From: an uncultured Selenomonadales bacterium | GTDB taxonomy: Bacteria > Bacillota > Negativicutes > Selenomonadales > Selenomonadaceae | Direction: 5' to 3' | Assembly: GCA_947304355.1 (NCBI GenBank) | Contig: CAMZAX010000002.1 | Location: 62,001 to 126,000, forward strand | DNA: 64,000 bases | Shown: in pieces, positions 35,509-45,206 of the stretch | Layout: each line of letters begins with the position of its first letter | Position numbering within the stretch: the first letter of the stretch is position 1 | Translations under genes and position numbers: made by a program | Notes under the pieces: generated by a model | Database searches by the model: none | The model's input: only the letters and a program-made list of their open reading frames with translations | What the model was told of the DNA's origin: nothing

Positions 35509-35537
35509 AAAATTCCCTCCCAGTGTAAGTTATGGAA

Positions 35538-35565
35538 ATTATACCACAGACTTCATGGACGGCAA
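35538..35565 (-). promoter_or_regulatory. Promoter for the AGCS symporter
   Basis: On the minus strand TTGCCG (35565-35560), a 16-base spacer and TATAAT (35543-35538), with a TG before the -10. Confidence 0.65.
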
Positions 35566-35592
35566 AGTGAAAATTTTCTGCGGGTGTTTTCA

Positions 35593-35621
35593 TTGACGCG
35601 AAAAGGCAGTTGGTTTAATAT
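35593..35621 (+). promoter_or_regulatory. Promoter for the yggS-sepF division cluster
   Basis: TTGACG (35593-35598), a 17-base spacer and TAATAT (35616-35621), about 40 bases before yggS. Confidence 0.75.
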
Positions 35622-35661
35622 ATGCGCGTGAAAATTTCTTCATGCGGAGGTGAGCGACGTT

Positions 35662-36330
35662 TTGGATGTGGCAGAAAATTTTCGGGCGATAAGAGCCGAA
35701 CTCGACTCTATTGCCCGTGACGAAAAAATACTTTTGGTCGCAGTAACGAAAAATCACGGCGTCGAATTGATGCGCGAGGCGATAGACGCGGGCGCAACCG
35801 ACATCGGCGAAAATCGCGTGCAAGAGGCTGCCGAAAAATTCCCCGCGCTTGAACGCAACGCGACGCGCCATTTAATCGGGCACCTGCAAACAAACAAAGT
35901 CAAGCCGGCCGTCAAGCTCTTCGACTTGATTCAATCGGTTGACAGCGTGCATTTGGCGACGGCACTCGACAAAGCGGCGGCAGCAATCGGCAAAGTGCAA
36001 GACGTACTGATTCAAGTCAACGCGGCGCGCGAACCGCAAAAGTCGGGCGTCCTGCTTGAGGACTTGAACACGCTGATAAATTTCGTCGACACGACCGGCA
36101 ATCTTCGCCTGCGCGGGCTGATGATGATCGCTCCGAATTTGCCCGATGCCGAGAACTGTCGCCCGCTGTTCCGGCAAATGCGCAAACTGTTCGACGAGCT
36201 CAAATCTGCGCGGGCGGCATTCGACTTCCTGTCAATGGGCATGACGCACGATTACAAAATTGCCGTCGCCGAAGGTGCCAACGTCGTGCGTGTCGGCACA
36301 GCCATTTTCGGCGAGAGAGTTTACACATAG
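35662..36330 (+). CDS. yggS: YggS/PLPBP pyridoxal-phosphate homeostasis protein
   Basis: A PLP-binding protein that keeps vitamin B6 balanced; it has the alanine-racemase barrel fold but no known catalysis. LLVAVTKNHG carries the PLP lysine, then IGENRVQEA, HLIGHLQTNK and LSMGMTHDYKIAV. TTG 35662 is 11 bases after GGAGG; a GTG at 35650 overlaps that site. It is the first gene of a classic Gram-positive division cluster. Confidence 0.92.
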   Translation: MDVAENFRAIRAELDSIARDEKILLVAVTKNHGVELMREAIDAGATDIGENRVQEAAEKFPALERNATRHLIGHLQTNKVKPAVKLFDLIQSVDSVHLATALDKAAAAIGKVQDVLIQVNAAREPQKSGVLLEDLNTLINFVDTTGNLRLRGLMMIAPNLPDAENCRPLFRQMRKLFDELKSARAAFDFLSMGMTHDYKIAVAEGANVVRVGTAIFGERVYT

Positions 36331-36351
36331 ACGCGAGAGGGGTTTAAGCGC

Positions 36352-36876
36352 ATGGAAATTATAGACAAGGTCAGTCGGAGCCTTGGCCTGTCGGACAAAG
36401 ATGAGGAGAAGGAAACCGAGATGAGTACAAAAGACGAACTGCCTGCGGGTCAGTCTGAAAAAAATGATTCGCCGATTCAACCGCCGCCCGCAAATTTGTC
36501 GGGACACAATGTAGTTGATTTCAATTCGGCGATAGCGGCGAGGGAAAATTTGATGACAAACAACAACAATCCGAAAAGCATGGTCAAAGCCAAAATCACG
36601 ACGGTGCGGCCGAAAAACTTCGACGACGACGCAAAAGTCATTGCCGACTGCCTGCGCGAGGAAGTGCCCGTCATTATCAACTTGGAGGACACCAGCCCCG
36701 AACACGCGCGGCGCATTATCGACTTCGCGTTGGGCACGACTTACGCAATCGACGGCGACGTTCAGCAGGTCAGCGAATATGTTTTCGTCTGCACGCCCAA
36801 AACCGTCATGGTCACGTTCAACAAGGAAGAGCAAAAGCACGACCGCGAAATCTCTTGGCTTACGCGCAAACTGTAA
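36352..36876 (+). CDS. sepF: Cell division protein SepF
   Basis: A membrane-associated FtsZ-binding protein that bundles FtsZ and helps septum formation. The N-terminal amphipathic helix MEIIDKVSRSLGL would bind membrane. A long disordered linker (about 18-75) is followed by the SepF core (about 85-168) with VIINLEDTSPEHARRIIDF and GTTYAIDGDVQQVSEYVFVCTP. Its length of 174 is typical. ATG follows GAGGGG. Confidence 0.93.
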   Translation: MEIIDKVSRSLGLSDKDEEKETEMSTKDELPAGQSEKNDSPIQPPPANLSGHNVVDFNSAIAARENLMTNNNNPKSMVKAKITTVRPKNFDDDAKVIADCLREEVPVIINLEDTSPEHARRIIDFALGTTYAIDGDVQQVSEYVFVCTPKTVMVTFNKEEQKHDREISWLTRKL

Positions 36877-36888
36877 GGAGTCGATACA

Positions 36889-37677
36889 TTGCAAGACACA
36901 CGGGAAAAAATCATTCGCTACTACAAAGGCACCGAAGGCGAATCGACCGCCGTAAAACTCGTCGACTTCGCCGCGCAGGCAATCAAAAATCGCAAATGCA
37001 AACTTACGGGCTTTCTGTCGCCCTTCGAACAGGATATGGCGGGCGTCATTGCCAACAGCCTCGGCGAACTCAAGGTTGACTTTTACGGCGGCTTTCGCGG
37101 AGCCGAACGTCAACGCGCCGCCTTTTGTCACACGGACTTTCAAGGCACGCCCAATTTTGAAATCGCAGTCATCAAAGCTGAATGGAACGGCGAATTCGCC
37201 CGGCTCGGTCACCGCGACGTTTTGGGCTCGATTATGGGCTTGGGCGTCGACCGCGAATTTATCGGCGACATCATCGCCACGAAAGATTTTGCGCGCCTGC
37301 TCGTCGATAAAAAAATGTGCGACTACTTCACCGCGAACTTGACGCAAATCGGCTCGACGCCTGTCAAGACTTCCGTTGACGAACTCGACAACATCACCGC
37401 CAAAGAGGAACGCACCAAAGAGATTCGCGCGACGGTTGCTTCCCTGCGCGCCGATTCGATTGCGGCGGCGGGCTTCGGCATGTCTCGTTCCAAAGCGGCT
37501 CAAGAAATCGCGGCGGAGAAAATCAAGCTCAACTGGCAGACCGTCAAGAACGCATCGCAATCTGTCAAAGCCGGCGACGTTTTGAGTATGCGCGGGCGCG
37601 GACGCTTGGAAGTTGCCGAAGTTCGCGGGCAGACCAAAAAAGGTCGCGTCGGCGTCTTGCTTAAACGATTCTTTTAG
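36889..37677 (+). CDS. ylmH: YlmH-like S4-domain RNA-binding protein
   Basis: An RNA-binding protein of the division cluster, implicated in Gram-positive bacteria in ribosome quality control. The N-terminal part (about 1-170) has the YlmH core LSPFEQDMAGVIANSLG, GGFRGAERQRAAF and LGHRDVLGSIMGLGV. The S4 domain (about 185-255) has GFGMSRSKAAQEIAAEKIKLN and VLSMRGRGRLEV. The start is TTG 36889 after AAGGAG. Confidence 0.92.
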   Translation: MQDTREKIIRYYKGTEGESTAVKLVDFAAQAIKNRKCKLTGFLSPFEQDMAGVIANSLGELKVDFYGGFRGAERQRAAFCHTDFQGTPNFEIAVIKAEWNGEFARLGHRDVLGSIMGLGVDREFIGDIIATKDFARLLVDKKMCDYFTANLTQIGSTPVKTSVDELDNITAKEERTKEIRATVASLRADSIAAAGFGMSRSKAAQEIAAEKIKLNWQTVKNASQSVKAGDVLSMRGRGRLEVAEVRGQTKKGRVGVLLKRFF

Positions 37678-37692
37678 TCGGAGGCGAACTCA

Positions 37693-38136
37693 ATGACGGA
37701 CGAAGAAAAAAGCAAGTGTCAAAAAATAATTCACGGACACGCGGCGGCTGCTGCGGCAGGCAATTTGGTTCCGATACCGGCAGTCGGTCTCGCCGTCGAC
37801 ACCGTGACAATGACGACAATGGCAATGGCGTTGGCTTCGGTGTTCGGCGGCTCCATTACCGAATCGGTCGCCAAAAACATGGCTGTCAACGCCATAATCG
37901 CCACGATTAAAAAACAGCCCGTCCGCGTCATCGCGAAGGAAATTTCCAAAGTCGTGCCGGTAGTCGGACAGCTCGTCGCGCCGTCAATCAGCGTTGCAAT
38001 GCTCGAATCGGCGGGTTGGCTTCTCGCCAACGACCTTGCCGAAGAACGCGCCAAGAAAACTGTCGAACTGCCGCCCCCGCGCGCCGACGGTCACAACTTC
38101 AAATACGATAAAAAACTCAAACTCCCCGAACCTTAA
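37693..38136 (+). CDS. Small DUF697/YcjF-like membrane-associated protein
   Basis: 147 residues. The pattern AAAAGNLVPIPAVGLAVDTVTMTTMAMALASVFGG with a later KVVPVVGQLVAPSISVAMLESAG resembles the two hydrophobic hairpins of DUF697 proteins, usually fused to GTPases. There is no GTPase here. It sits between ylmH and divIVA. YggT is the usual small membrane protein of this cluster (normally between sepF and ylmH) and is absent from the window. ATG follows GGAGG. The function is unknown. Confidence 0.65.
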   Translation: MTDEEKSKCQKIIHGHAAAAAAGNLVPIPAVGLAVDTVTMTTMAMALASVFGGSITESVAKNMAVNAIIATIKKQPVRVIAKEISKVVPVVGQLVAPSISVAMLESAGWLLANDLAEERAKKTVELPPPRADGHNFKYDKKLKLPEP

Positions 38137-38157
38137 CTTCAAAGGAGGGCGATACAT

Positions 38158-38835
38158 TTGCTTACGCCAATGGAAATTCACGATCACCAATTCAAAAAAG
38201 CTTTTCGCGGCTACAACGAATATGAAGTCGACGACTTCCTTGACAAGATTGTTGCCGACTTTGAAAAGCTCCTGCGCGAAAACGAACGGCTCAAAAATCA
38301 AGTCCACGCCAACGACAGCGAACTTGATCACTATCGCAAGCTCGAAAAGACCATGAACGACACGTTGCTTGTCGCGCAACGCACCGCCGACGAAGTTATC
38401 GGCTCGGCACGCAGAAACGCCGACGAGATGAAAGAGCAGACTGCCCGCGAGTGCCAACAGATCCGCGACCAGGCGCAATTTGAGGCGAAACAACAGCTTG
38501 ACGCCGCCAACGCTCAGCGCGACGCGATTCTTGCCGATTATTCCAAGCTCGTCAGCGAAAAGCATTCGTTCCTTATGAAGTTGCGCACGACTATCGAATC
38601 GGAGTTGGGGCTCGTCGTGCAAATGCTAAGTGCCGTCCCGAAAGTCGAAGAGACCGCCGCGCGTCCCTTGCCCGAAGTCAAACCTGCCGAAGAACCCGTC
38701 GAAACCGCCGCGCCCGACGTTCAAGCTAAGCCCGCGCAGATTGACGACGCGGAAGATATGCCCGTCACCGACGACACCAAAGCCTACACGCCCGTCAAGC
38801 CCGCGCCGAAACCCGATAAGGAGGCGGCGAAGTGA
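38158..38835 (+). CDS. divIVA: DivIVA-family cell division/polarity protein
   Basis: A coiled-coil protein that binds negatively curved membrane at poles and septa. The N-terminal LTPMEIHDHQFKKAFRGYNEYEVDDFLDKI (in segments) is the lipid-binding domain. Coiled coil runs over about 30-160, then a Pro/Glu/Ala-rich disordered tail (about 165-225). The start is TTG 38158 after GGAGGG. Its TGA stop overlaps the lspA GTG start. Confidence 0.94.
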   Translation: MLTPMEIHDHQFKKAFRGYNEYEVDDFLDKIVADFEKLLRENERLKNQVHANDSELDHYRKLEKTMNDTLLVAQRTADEVIGSARRNADEMKEQTARECQQIRDQAQFEAKQQLDAANAQRDAILADYSKLVSEKHSFLMKLRTTIESELGLVVQMLSAVPKVEETAARPLPEVKPAEEPVETAAPDVQAKPAQIDDAEDMPVTDDTKAYTPVKPAPKPDKEAAK

Positions 38836-39371
38836 AATCCCTGCCGGAGTCTTTGAAAAAATTTCTGTCGATTGTCGAACTCATCTTTGCGATAGCATAC
38901 GTTCATTGGGATAAGGTGCTTTTCTTCGGCGTCGTCGCGCTTGACCAATTCACAAAGGCGTTGGTCATGAAATCGATGGTGCCGGGCGAGTCAATCCCGA
39001 TTCTGCAAGACATTTTTCATTTGACTTACGTGCTCAATCCCGGCGCGGCGTTCGGGATTTTGTCGAATCAGCGCGCATTTTTGTTGGCGACGGGCGCGGT
39101 GCTGATTGTGGCGACGGCTTACTTTTATCCGCTGCTTAAAAAATCCGACGGGTGTTTACAGCTCGGCGCGACCATGATTTTAAGCGGCGCGGTTGCAAAT
39201 TTAATCGACAGAGTACAGACGGGCTTTGTCGTTGATTTTTTTGACTTCAGGATTTGGCCGGTCTTCAACGTCGCGGACATTGCGATCGTCTTGGGGATGG
39301 GCTTTATGATTTACTCGATACTTTTTCGGCTCGACGAAGGACTGAACAGCGTTGACGAGGCGCGGCGATGA
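38832..39371 (+). CDS. lspA: Lipoprotein signal peptidase II
   Basis: A membrane aspartyl protease that cleaves lipoprotein signal peptides. DQFTKALV, NPGAAFGIL, and the two catalytic Asp segments GAVANLIDRV and VVDFFDF...FNVADIAI are present, with four membrane segments. Length 179. GTG 38832 follows AAGGAGG and overlaps the divIVA stop, and its own end overlaps rluD. Confidence 0.94.
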   Translation: MKSLPESLKKFLSIVELIFAIAYVHWDKVLFFGVVALDQFTKALVMKSMVPGESIPILQDIFHLTYVLNPGAAFGILSNQRAFLLATGAVLIVATAYFYPLLKKSDGCLQLGATMILSGAVANLIDRVQTGFVVDFFDFRIWPVFNVADIAIVLGMGFMIYSILFRLDEGLNSVDEARR

Positions 39372-40264
39372 TTTTCACTGTCGAAGAAATTTCTCCGCGC
39401 AGGCTCGACGTTTACCTTAACGAACGCCTTGCCGAAAAGTCGCGTTCACACATTCAAAAGCTGATTGCCGACGGGCGCGTCACTGTCGACGGCGAAAGCG
39501 TCAAGGCGAGTTTCAAGCTCACGGGCGGCGAAATGATTCGCGTTGAAGACTTCGACGTTGCCGACGTTGAATATCTGCCCGAAGATTTGCCGCTGGATAT
39601 TCTTTACGAGGACGCTGCGATTATCGTCGTCAACAAGGCGCGCGGCATGACCGTCCACCCAGCCGACACCGTTAAACGCGGCACGCTCGTCAATGCGCTG
39701 TTGTATCACTGCAAAGACCTTTCGGGCATTAACGGCGTCAAGCGTCCGGGCATTGTTCACCGCCTCGACAAAGACACTTCGGGCGTCATGGTCGTCGCAA
39801 AGACCGACGCCGCTCACTTAAGCCTTGCCGCGCAGATTAAAGACAAAATTGCGACACGGACGTACTTGGCGATTGTTCACGGCGTCATTGCCGACAACGC
39901 GGGCATAATCACGGGCGCAATCGGGCGCGACAAACTCGACCGCAAAAAGATGGCGATTGTCTCCGACGGCAAGCCCGCAGTCACCGAGTTCAAAGTCCTT
40001 GAGCGGTTTGAAAATTTCACTTACGTCGAATGCAAATTGCAAACGGGCAGGACGCATCAAATACGCGTGCACATGACGGCAATCGGGCACCCGCTCTTGG
40101 GCGACACAAAATACACGGCGCGGAAGAATCCCTTCGCCATTTCGGGGCAAGCATTGCACTCGCACACGCTGAGCCTGATTCACCCGACGACGCGGGAGCG
40201 AATGACTTTCACCGCGCCCCTGCCTGACGACATGAAGGGTATTTTAGAGAGGTTACGTTTTTAA
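39368..40264 (+). CDS. rluD: 23S rRNA pseudouridine synthase, RluD type
   Basis: Isomerises specific uridines of 23S rRNA. An S4 domain (about 13-75, RLDVYLNERLAEKSRSHIQKLI) precedes the catalytic RluA-type domain with GIVHRLDKDTSGVMVVAK, which contains the active Asp. QTGRTHQIRVHM is also conserved. Length 298 is normal. The start overlaps the lspA stop. Confidence 0.93.
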   Translation: MIFTVEEISPRRLDVYLNERLAEKSRSHIQKLIADGRVTVDGESVKASFKLTGGEMIRVEDFDVADVEYLPEDLPLDILYEDAAIIVVNKARGMTVHPADTVKRGTLVNALLYHCKDLSGINGVKRPGIVHRLDKDTSGVMVVAKTDAAHLSLAAQIKDKIATRTYLAIVHGVIADNAGIITGAIGRDKLDRKKMAIVSDGKPAVTEFKVLERFENFTYVECKLQTGRTHQIRVHMTAIGHPLLGDTKYTARKNPFAISGQALHSHTLSLIHPTTRERMTFTAPLPDDMKGILERLRF

Positions 40265-40271
40265 TTACGCA

Positions 40272-41813
40272 TTGCACTTGAAAGGGTTGAGGAGATTGTT
40301 TATTGAAGGGTTATCGCCAATTCTGTGGCTGATTGTCGCGCTGAGCATATTGAAGTTGCCGGCGTGGAAGGCGTGTCCCGTCGCGCTGATAATCGCGTTC
40401 GTCGTGGCGTGGCAATTTTTCGACATGCCGTTGACGGACGCAATCACCGGCACAATCGAAGGCGCGCTCATGGCGATATGGCCGATCTTAGGCGTCATTG
40501 TCTCGGCGATTTTCGCTTACAACTTGACGGTGCACACGGGCGGCATGGAAAAAATCAAAGACATGTTGAGTTCCGTCAGCACCGATAAGCGCATGTTGAT
40601 TTTAATCATTGCGTGGGGCTTCGGCGCGTTCCTTGAATGTATGTCGGGCTTCGGCACGGCGGTCGCAATCGGCGCGAGTATGTTGGTTACTATTGGCGTT
40701 CCGCCCGTCACTGCCGTTATCGCCTGCCTGGTGTCCAACGCCGCCATGAGTTCGTTCGGTTCGGTCGGCTTGCCGCTGTCGACGCTTGCAAAGCTTACGA
40801 ACTTTGACCCGTTGCAAATCGCCACATACACCACGTTGCAGTTGAGCGTTATGGTTATCCTTATGCCGTTCATCATGCTCGTCGCGTTCGGCGGGCTCAA
40901 GTGCCTCAAAGGAATGATTCCCGCGTGTCTTGTCGGTGGGTTGGGCTTCTGCGTGCCCTCGGTTATTGGTGCTGCGACGATGGGCGCGGACTTGGCAGGT
41001 ATCGGCGGTGCAGTTTGTGCTATGGCTTTGCTCGTCGTCTACGCCAAAAAGTTCCCGATTAAAGATCCCGAATATGAGATTGACGACTACGACGAAAACT
41101 TTTCAATCACGCCCGGCGAGGCGGTGCGCGCTTGGCTGGTGTTCCTGCTGATTTTCGTGTTCCTGGTTATCTGTTCGATACCGTCCATTTCCGCCGTATT
41201 GAAAACCGTGGTGACTAAGGTCATGATTTACACAGGCCCCGACGCCGCGCCGACTTCGTTCCAGTGGATAACAACTCCGACAATTCTTTTCGTATCGGCG
41301 GTTATCGCGGGCTTCGTCAATAACGCCACGTGCAGTGAAATGATTAACGTCCTAAGCCGCACACTCAAGACGCTGATTCCGACGTTCATTACGATTATCA
41401 CGATTATCGCGACGGCGCGTATCATGGGCTACAGCGGCATGACAATGGCGATAGCGACGACGACGGTCGCGGCGACGGGCAATTTCTATCCGTTTATCGC
41501 GCCGCTTATCGGCTCAATCGGCGCGTTCATTACGGGCTCGGCTACGTCAAGCTGCGTCCTGCTCAGCAAGTTGCAAGTCGACGCGGCGTTGGCAATCGGG
41601 CTCAACGAAACCGCGCAGGCTTGGATTGCGGCGGCGAATGCTTCGGGCTCATGTGTCGGCAAAATCATTTCTCCGCAGTCGATAGCAATCGGCGCGGCGG
41701 CAGTCGGTGCTTTTGGCGTCGAGTCGCAGATTATGAAATTCGCCGTCAAAGTTTACCTGCCGTTTATAATCATCATGGGTTGCATGATTTACTTCGGACA
41801 GGCTCTGCTTTGA
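40272..41813 (+). CDS. L-lactate permease family transporter
   Basis: A LctP/LldP-type lactate/glycolate:proton symporter, up to 513 residues with about 13 membrane segments. Family segments are GAFLECMSGFGTAVAIGA, LVSNAAMSSFGSVGLPLSTLAKL and NASGSCVGKIISPQSIAI. The start is uncertain: the ORF opens at TTG 40272, but TTG 40296 lies ten bases after AAAGGG and is equally likely. It follows rluD by seven bases. Confidence 0.88.
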   Translation: MHLKGLRRLFIEGLSPILWLIVALSILKLPAWKACPVALIIAFVVAWQFFDMPLTDAITGTIEGALMAIWPILGVIVSAIFAYNLTVHTGGMEKIKDMLSSVSTDKRMLILIIAWGFGAFLECMSGFGTAVAIGASMLVTIGVPPVTAVIACLVSNAAMSSFGSVGLPLSTLAKLTNFDPLQIATYTTLQLSVMVILMPFIMLVAFGGLKCLKGMIPACLVGGLGFCVPSVIGAATMGADLAGIGGAVCAMALLVVYAKKFPIKDPEYEIDDYDENFSITPGEAVRAWLVFLLIFVFLVICSIPSISAVLKTVVTKVMIYTGPDAAPTSFQWITTPTILFVSAVIAGFVNNATCSEMINVLSRTLKTLIPTFITIITIIATARIMGYSGMTMAIATTTVAATGNFYPFIAPLIGSIGAFITGSATSSCVLLSKLQVDAALAIGLNETAQAWIAAANASGSCVGKIISPQSIAIGAAAVGAFGVESQIMKFAVKVYLPFIIIMGCMIYFGQALL

Positions 41814-41876
41814 TTGAAAACTTTGCTCGGCACAAGTCGGGCATGTTTTTATAACCGTCATGGAAGGAGACGCACC

Positions 41877-42860
41877 ATGAAATTTTGGAAGAAACTTTTG
41901 GCAGTAAGCGTCGCGTGTTCGAGTTTGTTAATCGCCGCGCCCGCAGACGCCGCCTATCAACTCAACGACGAGGTCGCCAATCCGCCCTTCGCGCTGAAAA
42001 TGGCAACTCAAATCGGCGTCCTCAGCTACAAGAACCCCGACATGCAGAGCCGCGCCGACAAGGACGCGATTGTTGTCCTCAGCTTCGGCACGACGTTCAA
42101 AGACCAACGCACCAAGTCAATCGACGCAACCGCCAAAGCGATTCAAGCCGCGCACCCGAACGCAAAAATTTTCACGGCTTTCACGAGCCACATCGTCATC
42201 AAGCACATCGCCGAACAGGAAGGCAGTTGCGATTACATGACGCCCGAAGAGACGCTCAAGCACCTCATGCGCGAAGGCTACACGCGCGTCGCAATGGTTT
42301 CGCTTGACGTTATCCCCGGCATTGAATACAAATACGACGTTGCTCTTTTCCACGAGTACAAGTCGCAATTCAAGGCAATGTCGCTCGGCACGCCGCTTAT
42401 GTATTGGCAAGGGCAGGAAAACCAGCGCGACGACGTTGATGAAGTCATGCGCTCGCTCCACCTGCCGGCGTACAAAAAAGGCACGGCGATTCTGTTAATG
42501 GCGCACGGCACGCCCGACCCGTCCAACGCGTACTATTCGGTCATGCAAAACAAGTTGCGGGCAATGAAACGCGACGACGTGCACATTTACACCGTCGAAG
42601 GTTGGCCGCGCCTTGACGATTGGGCAGGCAAGCTCAAAATGCACAAAGTCGAAAAAATCATCCTTATGCCGCTGATGATGGTTGCGGGCGATCATGCCAA
42701 CAACGACATGGCGGGCGACGAGGAAGATTCGCACAAAGTCATCCTGCAGAAAATGGGCTTCAAAGTCGAAACGAAACTGCAGGGTCTCGGCGAAAACAAA
42801 CGTATCCGTGAAATTTTCGTCTCACGCGCCAACGAGGCATGGGACGCGCTGACAAAATAA
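41877..42860 (+). CDS. cbiK: Exported sirohydrochlorin cobaltochelatase (CbiK-P type)
   Basis: A class II chelatase that inserts cobalt (or iron) into a tetrapyrrole. An N-terminal signal peptide (about 1-26, cleavage near ADA-AY) shows it is exported, as in periplasmic CbiK-P. VLSFGTTFKDQR and LLMAHGTPDPSNAYY give the metal-binding His, and MVAGDHANNDMAGDE the second. Length 327. ATG 41877 follows GGAAGGAG. An exported form may serve iron or heme uptake more than cobalamin synthesis. Confidence 0.92.
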   Translation: MKFWKKLLAVSVACSSLLIAAPADAAYQLNDEVANPPFALKMATQIGVLSYKNPDMQSRADKDAIVVLSFGTTFKDQRTKSIDATAKAIQAAHPNAKIFTAFTSHIVIKHIAEQEGSCDYMTPEETLKHLMREGYTRVAMVSLDVIPGIEYKYDVALFHEYKSQFKAMSLGTPLMYWQGQENQRDDVDEVMRSLHLPAYKKGTAILLMAHGTPDPSNAYYSVMQNKLRAMKRDDVHIYTVEGWPRLDDWAGKLKMHKVEKIILMPLMMVAGDHANNDMAGDEEDSHKVILQKMGFKVETKLQGLGENKRIREIFVSRANEAWDALTK

Positions 42861-42883
42861 TTGCACACGATAAATTTTTGCGG

Positions 42884-42916
42884 CGGTTGGGAATTTTCCC
42901 GACCGTCATTTTTTTT
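42884..42916 (+). terminator. Terminator after cbiK
   Basis: Stem CGGTTGGGAA / TTCCCGACCG followed by a T-run. Confidence 0.88.
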
Positions 42917-43007
42917 GAAAATCCTGGACTTAATGCCGACATTTATGCTATCATTAACGCCGATTGATTCTGTCGCCGCTTCCGGTTGACGACGCGGCAC
43001 AAATAAT

Positions 43008-43036
43008 TTGACATTCCTTTTGCGTTAAACTACAAT
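43008..43036 (+). promoter_or_regulatory. Strong promoter of the first chemoreceptor gene
   Basis: TTGACA (43008-43013), a 17-base spacer and TACAAT (43031-43036), leaving a leader of more than 200 bases before the ATG. Confidence 0.82.
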
Positions 43037-43074
43037 CGAAATGCTCGGAAACACGAAAAGGAACGCTTTCGGAA

Positions 43075-43170
43075 GGGGGCACAATATAGATTGCTTTCAA
43101 GCCACCGCACGAACGGCGGGAAGTCATGCCCGTTAAGCTCGCGGGAATCCTGTGCGGGACGTTCACCAGT
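43075..43170 (+). ncRNA. Structured 5' leader of the first chemoreceptor gene
   Basis: It shares with the second receptor leader GGGGGCAC.ATATAGATT (43075-43092), then GAACG (43111-43115) pairing with CGTTC (43160-43164). Inside is CGGG-AAGTCATG-CCCG (43117-43132). In this copy CCGCAC/GTGCGG extends the outer stem. It lies in a 405-base gap otherwise containing the cbiK terminator and the promoter. It may be a riboswitch or protein-binding leader; I match it to no known class. Confidence 0.6.
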
Positions 43171-43265
43171 TGAGATCGGCGGTCGGCACGACGAACGCTC
43201 TTGCCGTAAAGTCTCAAGCGCAAAAAAATTTTTTTATGCCGCCAAGACAAGGAGGAAGATTTTTT

Positions 43266-45014
43266 ATGTCATGGTTAAACAATATACGCGTGGCGTACAA
43301 GCTGTTGTTGCTTAATATCGTCGCGTTTATCGGACTGATTGTTGTCGGCGCGGTCGGCTATAATGCCGTATCGAACGCCAAAGCAAACTTGGACTTGATA
43401 AGCCAAAACTACTTGAAGGCAATCTTTGAAGTCGGTCGTTGCCGTCACGCCGTGCGCTATGCTCAGGTGCAAGCTATCTTGTTGCCTATGACGACGGATG
43501 CTTCTTTGCTTCAATCCCGTATCGACAAATATAACGGCGCACTCAAAGAGTTGGAAGAATCCCTCGCCGCATACGAACAGATAGTCAAAGACGACGCGCA
43601 GGCTCTCGCGCAGATTGACGCTGCAAAACGCGAATGGCAGAAATTCAAAACGGGCGGCGACAAATTGTCGCAAATGCGTTCGCCTGCAGGTGCAGACATC
43701 CCGACCATTGCCGCGCACAGAAATGCTTCAATGGAATTCTATCAGAAAGAAGTCATGCCCTACGCCGTTTCGACCAGTGAAGCGATTTTGGCAATCCAAC
43801 AGAAAGCTCAAAGCGATTCTGACGAAGCGATTAAGGCAAGCGACGAGGCTGTTGAAGGCTCCATTCGCAACCTGTTCATCTTTATCGCCGGCACGTTCGT
43901 GTTGTTGATTATCTTCAGCATATCCATCACCAAGGCTGTCACCAATCCGCTTGAAAACGTTGTTAAAGCTTTGCACCTGCTCAAAGACGGCGACTTCCGC
44001 CGCACCGATTTGCTCGACGCAGACCGCGCAGACGAATTCGGCTCAATGGCTCTTGCCGTCCGCGAAATGCGTGTTGCGATAAGCAAGCTGATTCAACAGA
44101 CAAGCAATTCTTCAAGCCAATTCGCGGCGTCTTCGCAAGAACTCACCGCCTCGGCTCACCAAAGTGCGCAGGCGTCCGAACAGGTTGCCCAATCCGTCAC
44201 AAACTCGGCGGGCGCGGTCGTCGAACAGCAAACTTATGTAAACGACGCAATGGACGCCATCAACAACGCGCTTGAATCAATCGACAACCTTGCAAAGACC
44301 GCCGACAAAGTTTCGTCGCACGTCGCCACGGCAAACGACGAGGCTGCCGCTGGCACCGAAGCCGTCGAAACTGCGGTCAATCAGATTATCAGCGTCGAAA
44401 AGATTGTTAATGACTCCGCGTTGACTGTCGACAAGCTCGGCAAACGTTCACAGGAAATCGGGCAAATCGTCGAGGCTATCAGCGGTATCGCCGAACAAAC
44501 CAACTTGCTCGCCTTGAACGCCGCTATCGAGGCTGCCCGCGCAGGTGAACACGGTCGCGGCTTTGCAGTTGTTTCCGAAGAAGTCCGCAAGCTCGCCGAA
44601 GAATCGCAAGAGGCGGCTCAGAAGATCGGCACGCTTATCGGCGACATTCAATCCGATACGACAGCCGCAGTCGATTCCATGCAAAAAGGCACGTCCGCCG
44701 TCCGCACGGGTACGCAATCTGTCGAGAAACTGCGCTCCACGTTTGACAGCATTCGCGACGCCTCCAACAACGTCCAGACCGAAGCGCGCAACATGGTTCG
44801 CGACTTGAAGGAAGTCGAAAAGCTCACGCACACGATTCGCGACCGCTCCGAAAAGATTTTGGACAAGGGCGTCGGCGTCTCCAAGGAAATGGAAAGCGTC
44901 TCCGCTGCCGCGCAACAACAATCCGCCTCGGCAGAAGAAATTTCCTCCGCTGCAGACGAACTTGCTCGCCTCGCACAAGACCTGCAGACTTCGTTGCAGA
45001 AATTCCAATACTAA
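43266..45014 (+). CDS. Methyl-accepting chemotaxis protein (first copy)
   Basis: A membrane chemoreceptor, 582 residues. A first membrane segment (about 11-31) is followed by a four-helix sensor (about 35-185, 4HB_MCP type), a second membrane segment (about 193-215), HAMP, and the signalling coiled coil with the hairpin tip [33 protein letters not shown] (in parts). ATG 43266 follows AAGGAGGA. The cytoplasmic half is nearly identical to the next copy; the sensor halves differ more. Confidence 0.95.
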   Translation: MSWLNNIRVAYKLLLLNIVAFIGLIVVGAVGYNAVSNAKANLDLISQNYLKAIFEVGRCRHAVRYAQVQAILLPMTTDASLLQSRIDKYNGALKELEESLAAYEQIVKDDAQALAQIDAAKREWQKFKTGGDKLSQMRSPAGADIPTIAAHRNASMEFYQKEVMPYAVSTSEAILAIQQKAQSDSDEAIKASDEAVEGSIRNLFIFIAGTFVLLIIFSISITKAVTNPLENVVKALHLLKDGDFRRTDLLDADRADEFGSMALAVREMRVAISKLIQQTSNSSSQFAASSQELTASAHQSAQASEQVAQSVTNSAGAVVEQQTYVNDAMDAINNALESIDNLAKTADKVSSHVATANDEAAAGTEAVETAVNQIISVEKIVNDSALTVDKLGKRSQEIGQIVEAISGIAEQTNLLALNAAIEAARAGEHGRGFAVVSEEVRKLAEESQEAAQKIGTLIGDIQSDTTAAVDSMQKGTSAVRTGTQSVEKLRSTFDSIRDASNNVQTEARNMVRDLKEVEKLTHTIRDRSEKILDKGVGVSKEMESVSAAAQQQSASAEEISSAADELARLAQDLQTSLQKFQY

Positions 45015-45017
45015 GCA

Positions 45018-45090
45018 AGGGACAAGGGAACAGGGAGCAGGGATAAGTTTCAAACCCCTGACCCCTTATCCCCGATCCCTTGCCCCTTGA
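45018..45090. repeat. Inverted heptad repeat between the chemoreceptor genes
   Basis: Left arm CAAGGGA, CAAGGGA, ACAGGGA, GCAGGGA; right arm CCCCTGA, CCCCTTA, TCCCCGA, TCCCTTG, CCCCTTG. The arms are complementary and seven-base phased. Confidence 0.8.
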
Positions 45091-45091
45091 C

Positions 45092-45123
45092 AACCGTCGG
45101 GCTCACGGGCTCGGCGGTTTTTT
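45092..45123 (+). terminator. Terminator of the first chemoreceptor gene
   Basis: Stem AACCGTCGGGCTC / GGGCTCGGCGGTT with G-U pairs, then a T-run. A nearly identical copy follows the second receptor gene. Confidence 0.85.
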
Positions 45124-45206
45124 GTTGCCTGCAGGGATTATCGCCCGAAGTGCAGAATATGAAAATCGTTTTTTCTATGGACTGATTTATTCGCGGCATT
45201 TGCAGA

